This document shows positions 45,901 to 56,500 of a stretch of DNA of 64,000 nt, piece after piece. The notes beneath the pieces are model-generated. The model had not been told where the DNA came from, searched no databases, and was given only the letters and a program-made list of their open reading frames with translations. The DNA is from Adiantum capillus-veneris (Eukaryota > Streptophyta > Polypodiopsida > Polypodiales > Pteridaceae), in assembly GCA_014529385.2 (NCBI GenBank), contig CM043956.1, forward strand, positions 65,784,620 through 65,848,619, given 5' to 3'. Both the position numbers and the translations under genes were made by a program. The first letter of the stretch is position 1; every line of letters begins with the position of its first letter.

Positions 45901-47301
45901 GCATACAAGGGATCTACGCACTAGGAACACTTGATGCACAGTTTGAGCAATGGTGCTCAAACACAAAAACTTGCTCAAAGCTTTTAATGACCAAGTCATA
46001 AAATGGGCTTGGGGAGTAAATTCATTATGGATAATGGCCACATCGCCAGGGGGGAGTTGTCCTAGGTAATGCGCAAGGGAATCTTGAGGTCCAAAGCCCG
46101 TCCGCTTGCCACCCGTCCTTGCAGCAAAATCATCAACCTCCACAACATCCTGTCATAAACCGATGAAGGTTGAGAAAAAAGACAATGAAGGATAAAATAG
46201 TAACATGAAAATTAGGATACATTTTACCTCCTGCTCCTTGTCGTCCTCCTCCCTGTTGCCCTTTGCATCCAAGTCAATGCTCCCATGCACCACAGATACG
46301 AGCTTTGGATCATCAGATGGGAGGTTGCATAATGGCATAGGCATCCTAGCAGCCTCAACCTTGGCTTGCGTGGCTTGGAAATCTTCATCGGCCACGTGCA
46401 ACTGCTCTGCTGCCAGGACCTCCGCACATACAACTGCAATAGTGTCAGCAACAGAGTCCCCATCTGGCAAGAGCTTGCTTTCTAAGGCATCTGGCGTATT
46501 GTCTAAGGGACATTTGCTGCTGTTGCATAGCACGCTCAAGCATTCATCCATGCGCGGGCCAAATGCTTTCTCCAAATTATGCAGGAACACATACTCCTCC
46601 CCATCCACTAACACTGAGGAGAAGCGGCTTATTTCTACCTCTGGGATAGCCACATCCGTCCGTGGTAGTGGCACAGGAGTGTCACTAGGGCCAGCCGCAA
46701 CTGTGGATTTCTCAACCACTTCCTCAAGACCCCTAGGGTACTCGAGCTGGTGTGCTTTTCCTTCCGCTGCAGGGTTCATGGGTATAACCTGCTGCTCCTT
46801 GGTGTCCTTGATAAAGGACCCAACTTGAAGGTGTGGTAAGCAGAGCTCCTCCAGATCAGGTTCCTCGCTCACCAAGAAGATAAATGTTGTGAGCCGAGAA
46901 AGGTACTCCACCCCCAACTTGCGCTTCTTGAGCACTGACACCCCAGGGGCTTGCTCGTCCAAGTAATGGCCTGCATCGGTTGCAATTTCTTGGAATCGTT
47001 GCAACCGCTTGGAGAATGGGCGATCACCTTTGTGTATATAGCGCAAAAGATCACAAGGCACCCAGATCCCTGCATGTGGGGGGATAGATACATAATATTT
47101 TATGATGTGCTCCTCCATGAACGCAAAAATCTCCTCAAATGCATCCATGTGAAGGGCAACTGTGGCGTCAAGGTCAGGGAGACGAGTAAAAAAGGTGTGG
47201 AGGTCCAACTTCCCTTTGTATTTGGTGTCCTCGAGGAAGAGGATGAAGCGTGACAAAGGGGTGGATGTGGGTGCAGATGCAGAGGCTGTGGCAGCATCCA
47301 T
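36993..47301 (-). CDS. Gene B: unrecognised 499-aa protein, split by a retroelement
   Basis: Minus strand. Exon 1 is 47301-46228 (358 codons, start MDAATASASAPTSTPL). The intron is 46227-46150 (GT...AG). Exon 2 is 46149-45766, interrupted by Tat-like element 1, and resumes at 37034 to the stop TGA at 36995-36993. Removing the element and one GCGC copy gives an unbroken frame of 1,500 nt ending QEMVKTIMNSSDT. I recognise no domain. The C-terminal third (FGPQDSLAHYLGQL, FRGKVLAQIGIHASIG) looks globular and the middle is acidic. ATG 47301 is chosen because the frame upstream has only non-ATG codons and a TATA box lies 82 bp before it. It contains no stop or frameshift of its own, unlike its plus-strand neighbours. 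It may be cargo of the 29-kb element or a second mobility factor. Confidence 0.7.
37039..38180 (+). repeat. 5' LTR, element 1
   Basis: 1,142 bp, TG...CA ends, with an internal (GT)n run near 37983-38008. Immediately followed by TTCTTT and the TGGCGCC primer-site motif. Confidence 0.93.
38187..38200 (+). promoter_or_regulatory. Primer-binding-site-like motif, element 1
   Basis: TGGCGCCCCCACGG lies 6 bases after the 5' LTR. TGGCGCC is complementary to a tRNA 3' end in GGCGCCA. The specific tRNA was not identified. The same motif follows the 5' LTR of element 2 at 49008. Confidence 0.7.
38201..39246 (+). other. Element 1 leader with short tandem repeats
   Basis: About 1 kb of untranslated leader. 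It begins with (GAGCTTC)n at about 38222-38252 and an array of AGGTTACAGGTTGCAG / ACAGGGACAGGTACAGG type at about 38255-38345. No coding region was recognised before the gag ATG. Confidence 0.75.
39247..42195 (+). CDS. gag-pol: Element 1 Gag-protease-RT
   Basis: The frame of 982 residues starts at MAFSYPEFHGRSDEDVEEF (39247). The frame is open further upstream but without a better ATG. The gag domain spans about 1-200. A canonical zinc knuckle CYNCGELGHISPQC is at about 289-302. A Lys/Glu-rich linker follows. The protease-like site reads DGGA at about 499 instead of DSGA or DTGA. The RT has KDGKWRICVDFKPLN, LPFGLSNGPSFYQ and catalytic FMDD at 899-902. The frame ends at 42195 because one base is missing near 42168. 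The downstream RNase H continues in another frame. Element 2 has the same lesion. The product copies the element RNA in virus-like particles. The DGGA site is worth checking for protease activity. Confidence 0.9.
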   Translation: MAFSYPEFHGRSDEDVEEFLEKMEVACISNQIHDPTQMLRLLQICLKSDARAWSKAFEEELRMADPPIRLSWDNLRHGLEVEFVKIEDPDKVWQEVQAFVQKEGEPVDAYIRKFSLAWERMCKALAPQVPPPDMMKKDRFLAGLWENIRWRVELKKPRIYEDALEVARNKEWKMRKMSQLGVESLPMRSEFQPIESLQGRMSGVHHEPVVPVTTQVMPAVVTTAVQDDGLRQDMRQVVDLMKNLSLNMLGQVGNNRGRGRFANQQGGEERPRNGVGQSNSRFWRQTPTCYNCGELGHISPQCDKPPRMGGDMYPLPRQVLTRSNDYGIEIKGDEGTSGLTQEEKGKTKVLSVVTLEKASKLEDTLVMPIGKRTTEDKEGRSAPGPSKKKGKSHEGEDVKAKRKRRARRKFHVSDFPLGDGQLSYDLKEDLTSRKADVTFGQLIEMVPKLKRQWKRMVNPMEKEPERGSVKVLAMDELPDICPIVDVWHKRKNLGQGYVDGGAQICVITHSCVEKMGLPVAGVSGFRIRLANHQKVKCLGVVKSLEVEAYDAKAVVDFHVMPAGLGAYPIILGRPWLRAVGAVQDWRHGTISLYGKTGTKKLYNMDTRKRLEELYEDEDESSDEDSSTVTDEDSDSTTSSDEDVDVAFLLMDKEIQECGLVAFANEVEDESEGPYEVIEGLMQTKVELSKKQELMTQMISGDLSAMEKDIFLHMLASFPDLFITSYEEIRGFKGEEMHIELKEGSKPVRQRLRRMGQEQMEALREEVDKLLKAGFIVPVETTEWVSPVVVSPKKDGKWRICVDFKPLNAATKKNPYPLPFIDQILDSVAGYERYSVCDGFSGYFQLKIALKDRTKTTFITPWGCYCYTWLPFGLSNGPSFYQERANWVLEPFIGSCVKAFMDDFCVYSSRAEHHERLQMVLARYDECGGQLNPKKCHLAQPRVKLLGHMVSENGIEADPDKVKSIILLPSLRVQSNWQPSYTK
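42171..42467 (+). pseudogene. Element 1 first RNase H, shifted frame ending in TGA
   Basis: After the frameshift the RT connection and first RNase H continue (LATFIHKVKYMARFIPLS, then FYVNTSVGDDAIGAMLL). The usual catalytic Asp of the first RNase H strand is Asn (YVNTS), as expected of a degenerate first RNase H in dual-RNase-H elements. It ends at TGA 42465-42467, and the same frame continues beyond it. Confidence 0.85.
42468..44597 (+). CDS. pol: Element 1 second RNase H and integrase
   Basis: 709 codons after the TGA, with no ATG required if read through. The archaeal-type RNase H starts near codon 117 with FFDGSY (Asp), then NNEAEYATLEAG (Glu) and IKGDALLVVKQ (Asp). The fourth usual Asp position reads NGEAHEAA, giving His in place of Asp. 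Integrase follows: an HHCC finger (GACGGHF...CRSCNRCQ), then catalytic D391 (WGIDAIGP), D451 (LSDKG) and E487 (NERFNG), with 35 residues between the last two. A C-terminal region of about 150 residues has no chromodomain. It ends at TGA next to the polypurine stretch. It would integrate element DNA, and both known insertions here chose GCGC. Confidence 0.9.
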   Translation: MKLVAERKLSEVELVMASVIFACRRFRHYLLPRPFVFLTSYAFLPQLINGINMSNVVKKWVIELQEFEFSFLVEDSTRATLADLLTYKENPLIVKEEVVRKVVEEVPQISNAHVLFFDGSYRKSHDAASGGIALYDPEGKLVCKRGFKLDAHSNNEAEYATLEAGLHICLKHGVRRLSIKGDALLVVKQVLGVWKSKNTSLKEMCFRIKGLLKKFEAWSIRHIERALNGEAHEAAQGMIGELFVLRTTLPLYHGRESLAQEEEFLLTGIIPKEIQKSKKYGFVRRAYRYKLIGDVLYMKGADLVLRRVPWREELYRVLEENHEGACGGHFALKITLHKILQEGYVWPSLHKDVHHWCRSCNRCQAFGKRVLKPELRKTIMAFDVFEKWGIDAIGPLPITSRGKSYILTAVDYLSRWAEAIAVKQITAKDVEKFVYDEICCKFGVPLELLSDKGPGFRAKLLDFLCVKMKIRHQHTTPYYPQCNGLNERFNGELVQILSKVTEHQGKNWDLELPSALWAYRTSVKTGTGFTPFHLVYGKEALLPVEVELPAVKMLEKLLGPPSDAFKERLLQLQEVQLDRMSALEHYGQMQDKALAKINEKVKSKGIKKHDLVLRYNSKLDSTFQKKFQIKWEGPFKVVECFPNGTYQLANLDGVLHKSRVNGLRLKLYHARLMMVEQDEFSEERVMSVRDEETCDAASLISLFAAADHE
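44606..44625 (+). promoter_or_regulatory. Polypurine-type stretch, element 1
   Basis: A purine-rich AGGGGGTGGG stretch followed by CAAATTA directly precedes the 3' LTR, as expected for the plus-strand primer. Element 2 has AGGGGATGGG at the same place. Confidence 0.7.
44626..45765 (+). repeat. 3' LTR, element 1
   Basis: 1,140 bp, TGTCAGGAG...CGCTCACA, followed by the GCGC target copy. It has a shorter (GT)n run than the 5' LTR and about eight other differences noticed by eye. Confidence 0.93.
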
Positions 47302-47382
47302 GTCTAGCCTGGGGTGTAGATAGAGAGCCGAGGAGCTCAAGAGTTGCAAAAGTGAAAATAATGAATGAGTTAGGTGGCCCCC

Positions 47383-47390
47383 CTTTTATA
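47383..47390 (-). promoter_or_regulatory. TATA box of gene B
   Basis: TATAAAAG on the minus strand, 82 bp upstream of the gene B ATG and within the 280-bp gap after gene A's stop. It supports gene B as a separate transcription unit. Confidence 0.55.
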
Positions 47391-47581
47391 ATGGACCCTT
47401 TTTTTAAGACTTAAAAAAAAAAAGGCACTTTCACCAAAAAATGATTTCTCATCCCAATGCAAAAACTTATATTCAAAGGCATGATTTTCCGAAGCAAATC
47501 ATGTTGATTAGAGCGGGGATCAATATGAAAATTGCAAGAGTTACAAAGTTATAAGATCGATAGCATAGTTCCATCTATCCC

Positions 47582-50500
47582 CTAGTCCTCGACCTTCAAT
47601 TTGTCTTCCATTCTCTTCCCAATCTGCGGACATTCATTACAATAAGCATCCAGTGATCGACAAACCATGATGTATTGAAAATTTGGTGAAGGATTCTCAC
47701 CTTGTGACCTTGTAAATGAAATTGTGCTTGTTGAAGGGCCTCAAAACCCATAATAACCAAATGTTCTCGAACATTACTGAGAGTCCAATGCTTGTTCACT
47801 TGGACTACCTCCAAAGCATCGTTGGGCATCTTCACTGCAATGTCAAAGCTTGCAATAGCGTTGTCAGAAGTTTTTTGGAGCAAGGGATTGCGCATATGTA
47901 CATACACATGCATGGTGCATTGAATAAAGGATTGCCCAATTTCCATAGCCAGGTGGTTACGTGGGGCCCACGTGTGTACAGGTAGGACAGGGTGTACATA
48001 GTGCAACGATTTTCACTATTATCAGTACCAATGTGTTTTTTCTACAATAAAGAGGAGTTGGTAGTGTGTAAAACTTCTCGAGGAAGCTATTCGTGGGCCG
48101 ACGACATGAGGTAAGCAGATGCGTCAGATGGCATCGAGTGGCGTCAGGAGGTCGAACGGGGTCAATATTTGCACGTATCCGGATGAATACGGACACAACT
48201 TGGGTGTTTTCTTGTGAGAGTTATGCAGAAAGGTCATCATTAGGACCACTTTTTGGGGCCACATCACATGGTTGCGAGACGCATTATTGAAAAGAAATGA
48301 GTGCCAGGTGTGCGGATGATGGAAAAAGGTGACAACTATGCACTGCGAGGTCAGTTTTTGGCCTGTTCGGGGTCCGTTTGAGGTCATCTAAAAGGCCAAG
48401 GGAGCCCAAATAATAAAGCTAAGTGTGGGAACTGAAAAAACTGAGAGAAGACCAGAAAAAACGTGGAGAAGAGAGGAGGAACAGCCGCAGCTGTGTTTTT
48501 GCTCATTTTGGAGCCTGTTTTGGCCGTAAACTGCTCATCCGAGGTCGGATTTGAGCACTTTGACATTGTAGACTGGGGTTTTGGGCTGTTTCGGACGCGA
48601 TGGCGCTGTCCATTTTACCAAATTCCTCACTTTTCTTCTGATGTTTTTGTTGTGTAATCTTCTCCGGTCAGTGAAACCTCTACTTAACTTGTGGTTGTAT
48701 CTGGTGTATTTCTTCAATAATGTGTAATCTATTTGCCCCATTGGTATTTGCCCAAGCTCATTTGTATCTAAACATTAGAAAATCTCCTCTTTTGAGCTGA
48801 GTTTTTTGGGTGTGGGCGTGTATCTCTGTGTTGAGTGGGCAAGTGGGAAGTCTCTCTCCTCTCACTCCATTGCTGTATTCCCTGTCTTGGCCAGGTGGAT
48901 TGTGTAAGCCGAGTGGTGCCCCATAGTGTGTGTGTGTATCATTTCAAGAGTGTGTGTCGGGTCGTTATAGAGGCGTTCGGTGTGTTTCCATCCTACTCAC
49001 ATTCTTTTGGCGCCCCCACGGAGGATCTTCTTTGAGTACCTTCTACTTCGAGCTTCAAGCTTCGAGATTCGGGATTACAGGTTGCAGGTTGTAGATTACA
49101 GGTTACAGCATTAGGGCCAATTTGGATGAAATAAGGGCTCTTTAGGGTTTCTCTTTTCTTGATCTAAGGGTCAAGGAGGAGCCACATTTCCAAAAGTATG
49201 GCACTTTTGTACACGTGTCAAGATCTCCTTCACTTGCTTTTTGAATATTTTGCACTATTTTAGCCATAACTTTTGCATACGAACTCCAAATTTAGCGCTC
49301 AAATGGTCCATGGGTGGCTCTTGATGAGCTCTATCCAATGAGTACCCATTTTGAATAGTTTTGGTAAGATCTTCATGGTCTTTTTTAGGTTTCCTCTTTT
49401 TAGATCCTTACACAACCCTTTTTTCATCCAAATTGGCCCTAATGGGTTACAGGTTACAGGGACAGGTACAGGTACAGGTACAGGTGATTCACACAGGTAC
49501 AGGTAGTCGGAGTACAGTGATATACTAGCATTGGTGTCACTTGCAGTTGTTGTGGGTATGCATCACTTGGCGCGTGTTTGAGCGCATTTTCTGTTGGATT
49601 GTACGTTACTTGTGGAAACTGCCATGGTACGCCTTTGTGGAGCCATATATGGTTTTATTTGGCAGTCCCAGCCATTTCTGAGACTTGGTATGGAAGATAG
49701 TCATTTATGAGACTTGACTATACGCGATTTGCATTAGCCTTCGTGTGAGGGTCGATAGCGTGAGGTTTTATTGAGCTGGGGGATTCTCAAATGTGGAGAT
49801 CCTTTCGGTGATACAGGTAGCTGGAGCACCCTTTTCGTGACCTCGCCATAGGCTATGTACTAGTGAGTCCTATTTGATGCTCGGGTTCTATTGTTGATAG
49901 TTTATGCATACATATACAGTCTATATTTTGGGTTCCTACTACTCTACTTCTGGGGAAACTCTGCCAAAATTTTTTCGAGTTGTGATGGCTGGTTTTTTGG
50001 TCTTTTGAGCCATTTATACTGTGATTCTGCTGAAATTTTGGCAAAATCAGAGGATAAGTCAGGTGTGCCTTCTTGGGAGCTGCATGGTTGGCTTTAATGG
50101 ATGATCAAAATGGCCCTCAATTCACTCCATTTCATTTAACTCAAAGAATCCAGATAAATGTTCATGTGTCCAGGAAGATTTTTTTCCAGTAGCGCATAGT
50201 CTTTATATTCGGGCCAAGAAGATTACGAGAGATCTTGGAATGTCCTTTGCCTGTTGTAATTCCGATGATCAACTATGAAAACTCATTTGATGTGCATGTG
50301 TTTGTCCTTATCGAAAGTTGAGCTCCATTGAAGTTTCTGGGAATTGAGTCAGTAGGAGTTTTGGGTTGTCGCACGTGTGTTCAAAGGGGTTCTCAAAGCA
50401 TTGTAACTTGGGTAGCCATGGCTTTCTCTTATCCGGAGTTTCATGGAAGAAGTGATGAAGATGTGGAAGATTTTTTGCAAAAGATGGAGGTTGCCTGCAT

Positions 50501-53500
50501 TAGCAACCAGATTCATGACCTTGCACAGATGTTACGTCTTCTCCAAATTTGTTTGAAGAGTGATGCACGAGTTTGGTCCAAAGCATTTGAAGAGGAGTTG
50601 TGTGTGGTTGATCCACCTGTAAGATTGAGTTGGGACAATCTAAGGCATGGGTTGGAAGTGGAGTTTGTGAAGATAGAAGATCCTGACAAAGTGTGGCAAT
50701 AAGTACAAGGTTTGGTGCAAAAGGAAGGTGAGCCAGTAGATGCGTACATACGTAAGTTCTCATTGGCATGGGAGCGGATGTGCAAGGCCTTAGCACCACA
50801 GGTACCCCCGCCTGACATGATGAAGAAGGACAGGTTCTTGGCTGGTCTTTGGGAGAATATACATTGGAGAGTGGAGCTAAAGAAGCCTAGGACATATGAA
50901 GATGCACTAGAGGTATCAAGGAACAAAGAGTGGAAGTTGAGGAAAATGAGCGAGTTAGGGGTGGAGTCTTTGCCCATGAGGTCTGAATTTCAGCCTATAG
51001 AGTCTTTGCAAGGTCGCATGTCAGGGGTTCATCATGTACTCGTGGTTCCTGTTACTACTCAGGTTATGCCAGCAGTGGTCACTACATCGGTGCAAGATGA
51101 TGGGCTAAGGCAAGACATGAGACAAGTGGTAGATTTGATGAATAATCTCAGCCTAAACATGCTAGGTCAAGTGAGAAATAATCGAGGTCGAGGGAGGTTT
51201 GCAAATCAGCCAGGAGGTGAAGAAAGGCCTAGGAATGGTGTTGGACAAAGCAATGGTAGGTTTTGGAGGCAGACGCCCACATGTTACAACTGTGGAGAGT
51301 TGGGTCACATCAGCCCGCAATGTGATAAGCCACCAAGGATAGGGGGAGACATGTATCCATTGCCAAGACAGGTGTTAACTAGGTCAAATGATTATGGCAT
51401 CGAAATTAAGGGAGATGAAGGAACCAGTGGATTAACCCAAGAGGAAAAGGGAAAGACAAAAGTGCTAAGTGTAGTCACCTTGGAGAAGGCATCAAAGCTA
51501 GAGGATACATTAGTGATGCCTATTGGGAAGAGGACCACAGAGGATAAGGAAGGAAGAAGTTCCCCAGGTCCCAGTAAGAAGAAAGGAAAGAGCCATGAAG
51601 GCGAGGATGTCAAGGCCAAGAGGAAAAGGAGATCTCGTCGAAAGTTTCATGTTTCAGATTTTCCACTAGGGGATGGGCAATTAAGCTATGACTTGAAGGA
51701 GGATCTGACGAGCAGGAAGGAAGATGTTACTTTTGGGAAACTTATAGAGATGGTGCCTAAGCTAAAGCGACAATGGAAGAGGATGGTTAACCCAATGGAG
51801 AAAGAGCCAGAGAGAGGTTCAGTAAAGGTGTTGGCAATGGATGAGCTACCAGAAATTTGTCCAATAGTAGATGTGTGGCATAAAAGGAAAAATTTGGGAC
51901 AAGGTTATGTGGATGGCGGAGCCCAAATATGCGTCATAACACACTCATGCGTTGAGAAGATGGATCTCACAATGGCTGGGGTGTCAGGTTTTCGGATCAG
52001 ATTGGCAAACCATCAAAAAGTAAAATGCTTGGGTGTTGTAAAGAGCTTAGAAGTGGAGGTATATGATGCAAAGGAAGTGGTTGATTTTTCATGTGATGCC
52101 AGCAGGGTTGGGAGCATATCCTATTATACTGGGTAGACCATGGTTACGTGCAGTGGGAGCTGTTCAAGATTGGCGACATGGTACGATTAGCCTCTATGGA
52201 AAGACAGGTACCAAGAAGCTTTATAATATGGACACAAGGAAATGATTAGAGGAGATTTATGAAGATGAGGATGAGTCTAGTGATGAAGACTATTCTACGG
52301 TGACAGATGAGGACAGTGATAACACTACCAACAGTGATGAGGATGCTGATGTTGCATTTCTTTTGATGGATATAAAAATCCAAGAGTCTGGTTTAGTTGC
52401 ATTTGCGAATGAAGTTGAAGATGAAAGTGAAGGGCCTTATGAAGTGATTGAAGGGCTGATGCAAACCAAGGTTGAATTGTCAAAGAAGCAGGAATTGATG
52501 ACACAAATGATCAGTGGAGACCTCTCAACTATGGAGAAGGAGATATATTTGCAAATGCTGGCTAGTTTTCCTGATTTGTTCATTACTTCATATGAAGAGA
52601 TCAGAGGGTTCAAGGGCAAAGAGATGCATATAGAGCTGAAAGAAGGTGCTAAGCCAGTACGGAAAAAGCTAATAAGGATGGGTCAAGAGCAAATGGAAGC
52701 CTCACGAGAAGAGGTGGAAAAGTTATTGAAGGCAGGGTTTATAGTTCCAGTGGAGACCACAGAATGGGTGAGTCCAGTAGTGGTCAGTCCAAAGAAGGAT
52801 GGAAAGTGGAGGATTTGTGTAGATTTTAAACCCTTAAATGCAGCCACTAAGAAGAACCCATATCCTCTTCCATTCATTGATCAGATCTTGGATTCACTGG
52901 GAGGTTATGAGAGGTACAATGTGTGTGATGGTTTTTCAGGCTATTTTCAATTGAAGATTGCTCTTAAAGACCGCACAAAGACAACTTTTATTACGCCATG
53001 GGGCTGCTATTGCTACACAGTATTACCATTTGGGTTGTCAAATGGACCATCTTTCTATCAAGAGAGAGAAAATTGGGTATTGGAACCATTCATTGGTAGT
53101 TGTGTTAAAGCTTTCATGGATGACTTCTGTGTCTACAGCAATAGGGTTGAACATCATGAGAAGCTGCAGATGGTATTGGCTCGATATGATGAATGTGGAG
53201 GACAATTAAATCCCAAGAAATGTCATCTAGCACAGCCAAGGGTGAAGTTATTGGGCCATATGGTGTCAGAAAATGGCATTGAGGCTGATCCAGACAAGGT
53301 TAAGTCTATTATTCTTCTTCCATCACTACGAGTACAAAGCAATTGGCAACCTTCATACACAAAGTGAAGTACATGGCACGGTTTATTCCATTGTCTTCGC
53401 AGATTCTTTATCCATTACAACAAGTGGCAAAGCATGATCCATTGCAATGGCATGACAAGTGTGAAGAAGTGTTTCAAGAGGTGAAAGAGGTGTTACGGGG

Positions 53501-56500
53501 GCTGTCAGCCATGCAGGCTCTTGATTGGGAGAAGGTTTTTTATGTAAATACATCAGTAGGGGATGATGCCATTGGAGCCATGCTATTGCAAAAGGGGAAG
53601 GGCAGTCATTATATGAGGCCAGTGTATTGTGCAAGCTGAGTGAAGTTGGTAGCGGAGAGAAAGTTCTCGGAAGTAGAGCTAGTGATGGCCAGTGTAATAT
53701 TTTCTTGTCGACGATTTCGTCATTACTTGCTACCACGACCTTTTGTTTTCTTGACGAGTTATGCCTTTTTTCCACAGTTAATTAATGGTACTAACATGTC
53801 AAATGTGGTGAAGAAATGGCTAATTGAGCTGCAAGAGTTTGAGTTCTCTTTTCTAGTGGAAGATAGTACAAGGGCTACCCTAGCTGATTTGTTGACCTAC
53901 AAGGAGAATCCCCTTATTGTTAAGGAAGAGGTGGTGAGACAGGTAGTTGAAGAAGTGCCACAGATTAGCAATGCACATGTGTTGTTCTTTGATGGTTCAT
54001 ACAGAAAGAGCCATGATGCAACTTCAGGGGGTATAGCACTTTATGATCCAGAGGGAAAGCTAGTATGCAAGAGAGGGTTCAAATTGGATGCTCATAGTAA
54101 CAATGAGGCTGAATATGCTACTTTGGAAGCTGGATTACACATTTGTTTGAAGCATGGGGTTCGAAGGTTGAGCATAAAAGGTGATGCCTTGTTAGTGGTG
54201 AAGCAAGTGCTGGGTGTGTGGAAGAGCAAGAACACCTCATTGAAGGAAATGTGCTTCAGAATTAAAGGCCTGTTAAAAAAGTTCAAAGCATGGAGCATCA
54301 GACACATTGAACGTGCTCTAAATGGAGAGGCACATGAAGCAGCTCAAGGCATGATTGGGGAGCTATTTGTGTTGAGGACCACTTTACCTCTTTATCATGG
54401 CCGGGAAAGTTTGGCTCAAGAAGAGGAGTTTTTGCTAACAGGAATCATTCCAAAGAAGATTCAGAAATCTAAGAAGTATGGCTTTGTGCGTAGAACATAC
54501 ATGTACAAATTGATTGGTGATGTCTTATACATGAAAGGGGCTGATCTCGTATTGAGACGTGTACCTTGGCGGGAGGAGCTTTACAGAGTGTTGGAAGAGA
54601 ATCATGAAGGCGCATGTGGTGGCCATTTTGCTCTAAAGATCACCTTGCATAAGATTTTGCAAGAGGGGTATGTATGGCCTAGTTTGCACAAGGATGTTCA
54701 CCATTGGTGTAGGTCTTGCAATAGGTGTCAAGCATTTAGGAAGAGAATGTTGAAGCCAGAGCTACGAAAAACCATTATGGCGTTTGATGTGTTTGAAAAG
54801 TGGGGGATTGATGCAATAGGCCCGTTACCTATCACAAGTAGAGGCAAAAGCTATATTTTGACGGCAGTGGACTATCTCTCTAGATGGGCAGAGGCTGTAG
54901 CAGTAAAACAGATCACTGCAAAGGATGTGTCAAAATTTGTGTATGATGAAATATGTTGCAAGTTTGGGGTGCCATTAGAGCTACTTTCAGATAAGGGGCT
55001 AGGATTTAGAGCTAAACTGCTAGACTTCTTATGCGCCAAGATGAAGATTAGGCACCAGCATACCACTCCTTATTACCCACAGTGTAATGGCTTCAATGAA
55101 AGATTCAATGGTGAGTTGGTACAAATTCTTTCTAAAGTGACAGAGCACCAAGGAAAGAATTGGGATTTGGAATTGCCTAGTGCATTATGGGCTTACCGTA
55201 CTTCGGTGAAGACAGGTACAGGGTTTACTCCATTTCATTTGGTGTATGGAAAGGAAGCACTATTGCCTGTGGAAGTAGAGTTGCCTGCGGTCAAGATGTT
55301 AGAGAAGTTGCTTGGGCCGCCTAGTGATGCATTCAAAGAGAGGCTCTTGAAGTTACAAGAGGTTCAGTTGGATAGGATGAGCGCATTGGAGCATTATGGG
55401 CAGATGCAGGATAAGGCTTTGGCAAAGATAAATGAAAAGGTCAAAAGTAAGGGTATCAAGAAGCATGACTTGGTTTTGCGCTACAACAGTAAGCTGGACA
55501 ACACCTTCTAGAAGAAGTTTCAAATTAAGTGGGAAGACCCTTTCAAGGTAGTGGAGTGTTTTCCAAATGGCACATATTAGCTGGCTAACCTGGATGGTGT
55601 TCTACATAAGTCAAGGGTAAATGGATTGCGTCTTAAATTGTATCATGCTAGATTGATGATGGTGGAGCAAGATGAGCTGTCTGTGGATCAAGCAGTGTTG
55701 GTGAGGGATGAGGAGACCTATGATGCGGCGAGTCTCATATCTCTCTTTGCTGCTACTGATCATGAATGATCTAGCAGGCTAGGGGATGGGCAAATTATGT
55801 CAGGAGTTTTTTGGAGCAAGGGATTGCGCATATGTACATACACGTGCATGGTGCATCGAATAAAGGATTGACCAATTTCCATAGCCAGGTGGTTACGTGG
55901 GGCCCACGTGTGTACAGGTAGGACAGGGTGTACATAGTGCAGCGATTTTCACTATTATCAGTACCAGTGTGTTTTCTCTACAATAAGGAGTTGTAGCGCG
56001 TAAAAATTCTCAAGGAAGCTATCCGTGGGCCGATGACATGGGGTAAGTAGATGCGTCAGATGGCATCGAGTGGCGTCAGGAGGTCGAATGGGGTCAATAT
56101 TTGCACGTGGATGAATACGGACACAACGTGGGTGTTTTCTTGTGAGCGTTATGCAGAAAGGTCATCATTAGGACCACTTTTTGGGTCCACTTCACGTGGT
56201 TACGAGATGCATTATTGAAAAGAAATGAGTGCCAGGTGTGCGGATGATGGAAAAAGGTGACAACTATGCACTGCGAGGTCAGTTTTTGGCCTGTTCGGGG
56301 TCCGTTTGAGGTCATCTAAAAGGCCAAGGGTGCCCAAATAATAAAGCTAAGTGTGGGAACTGAAAAAACTGAGAGAAGACCAGAAAAAACGTGGGGAAGA
56401 GAGGAGTAATAGCCGCAACTGTGTTTTTGCTCATTTTGGAGCCTGTTTTGGCCGTAAACTGCTCATCCGAGGTCGGATTTGAGCACTTTGACATTGTAGA

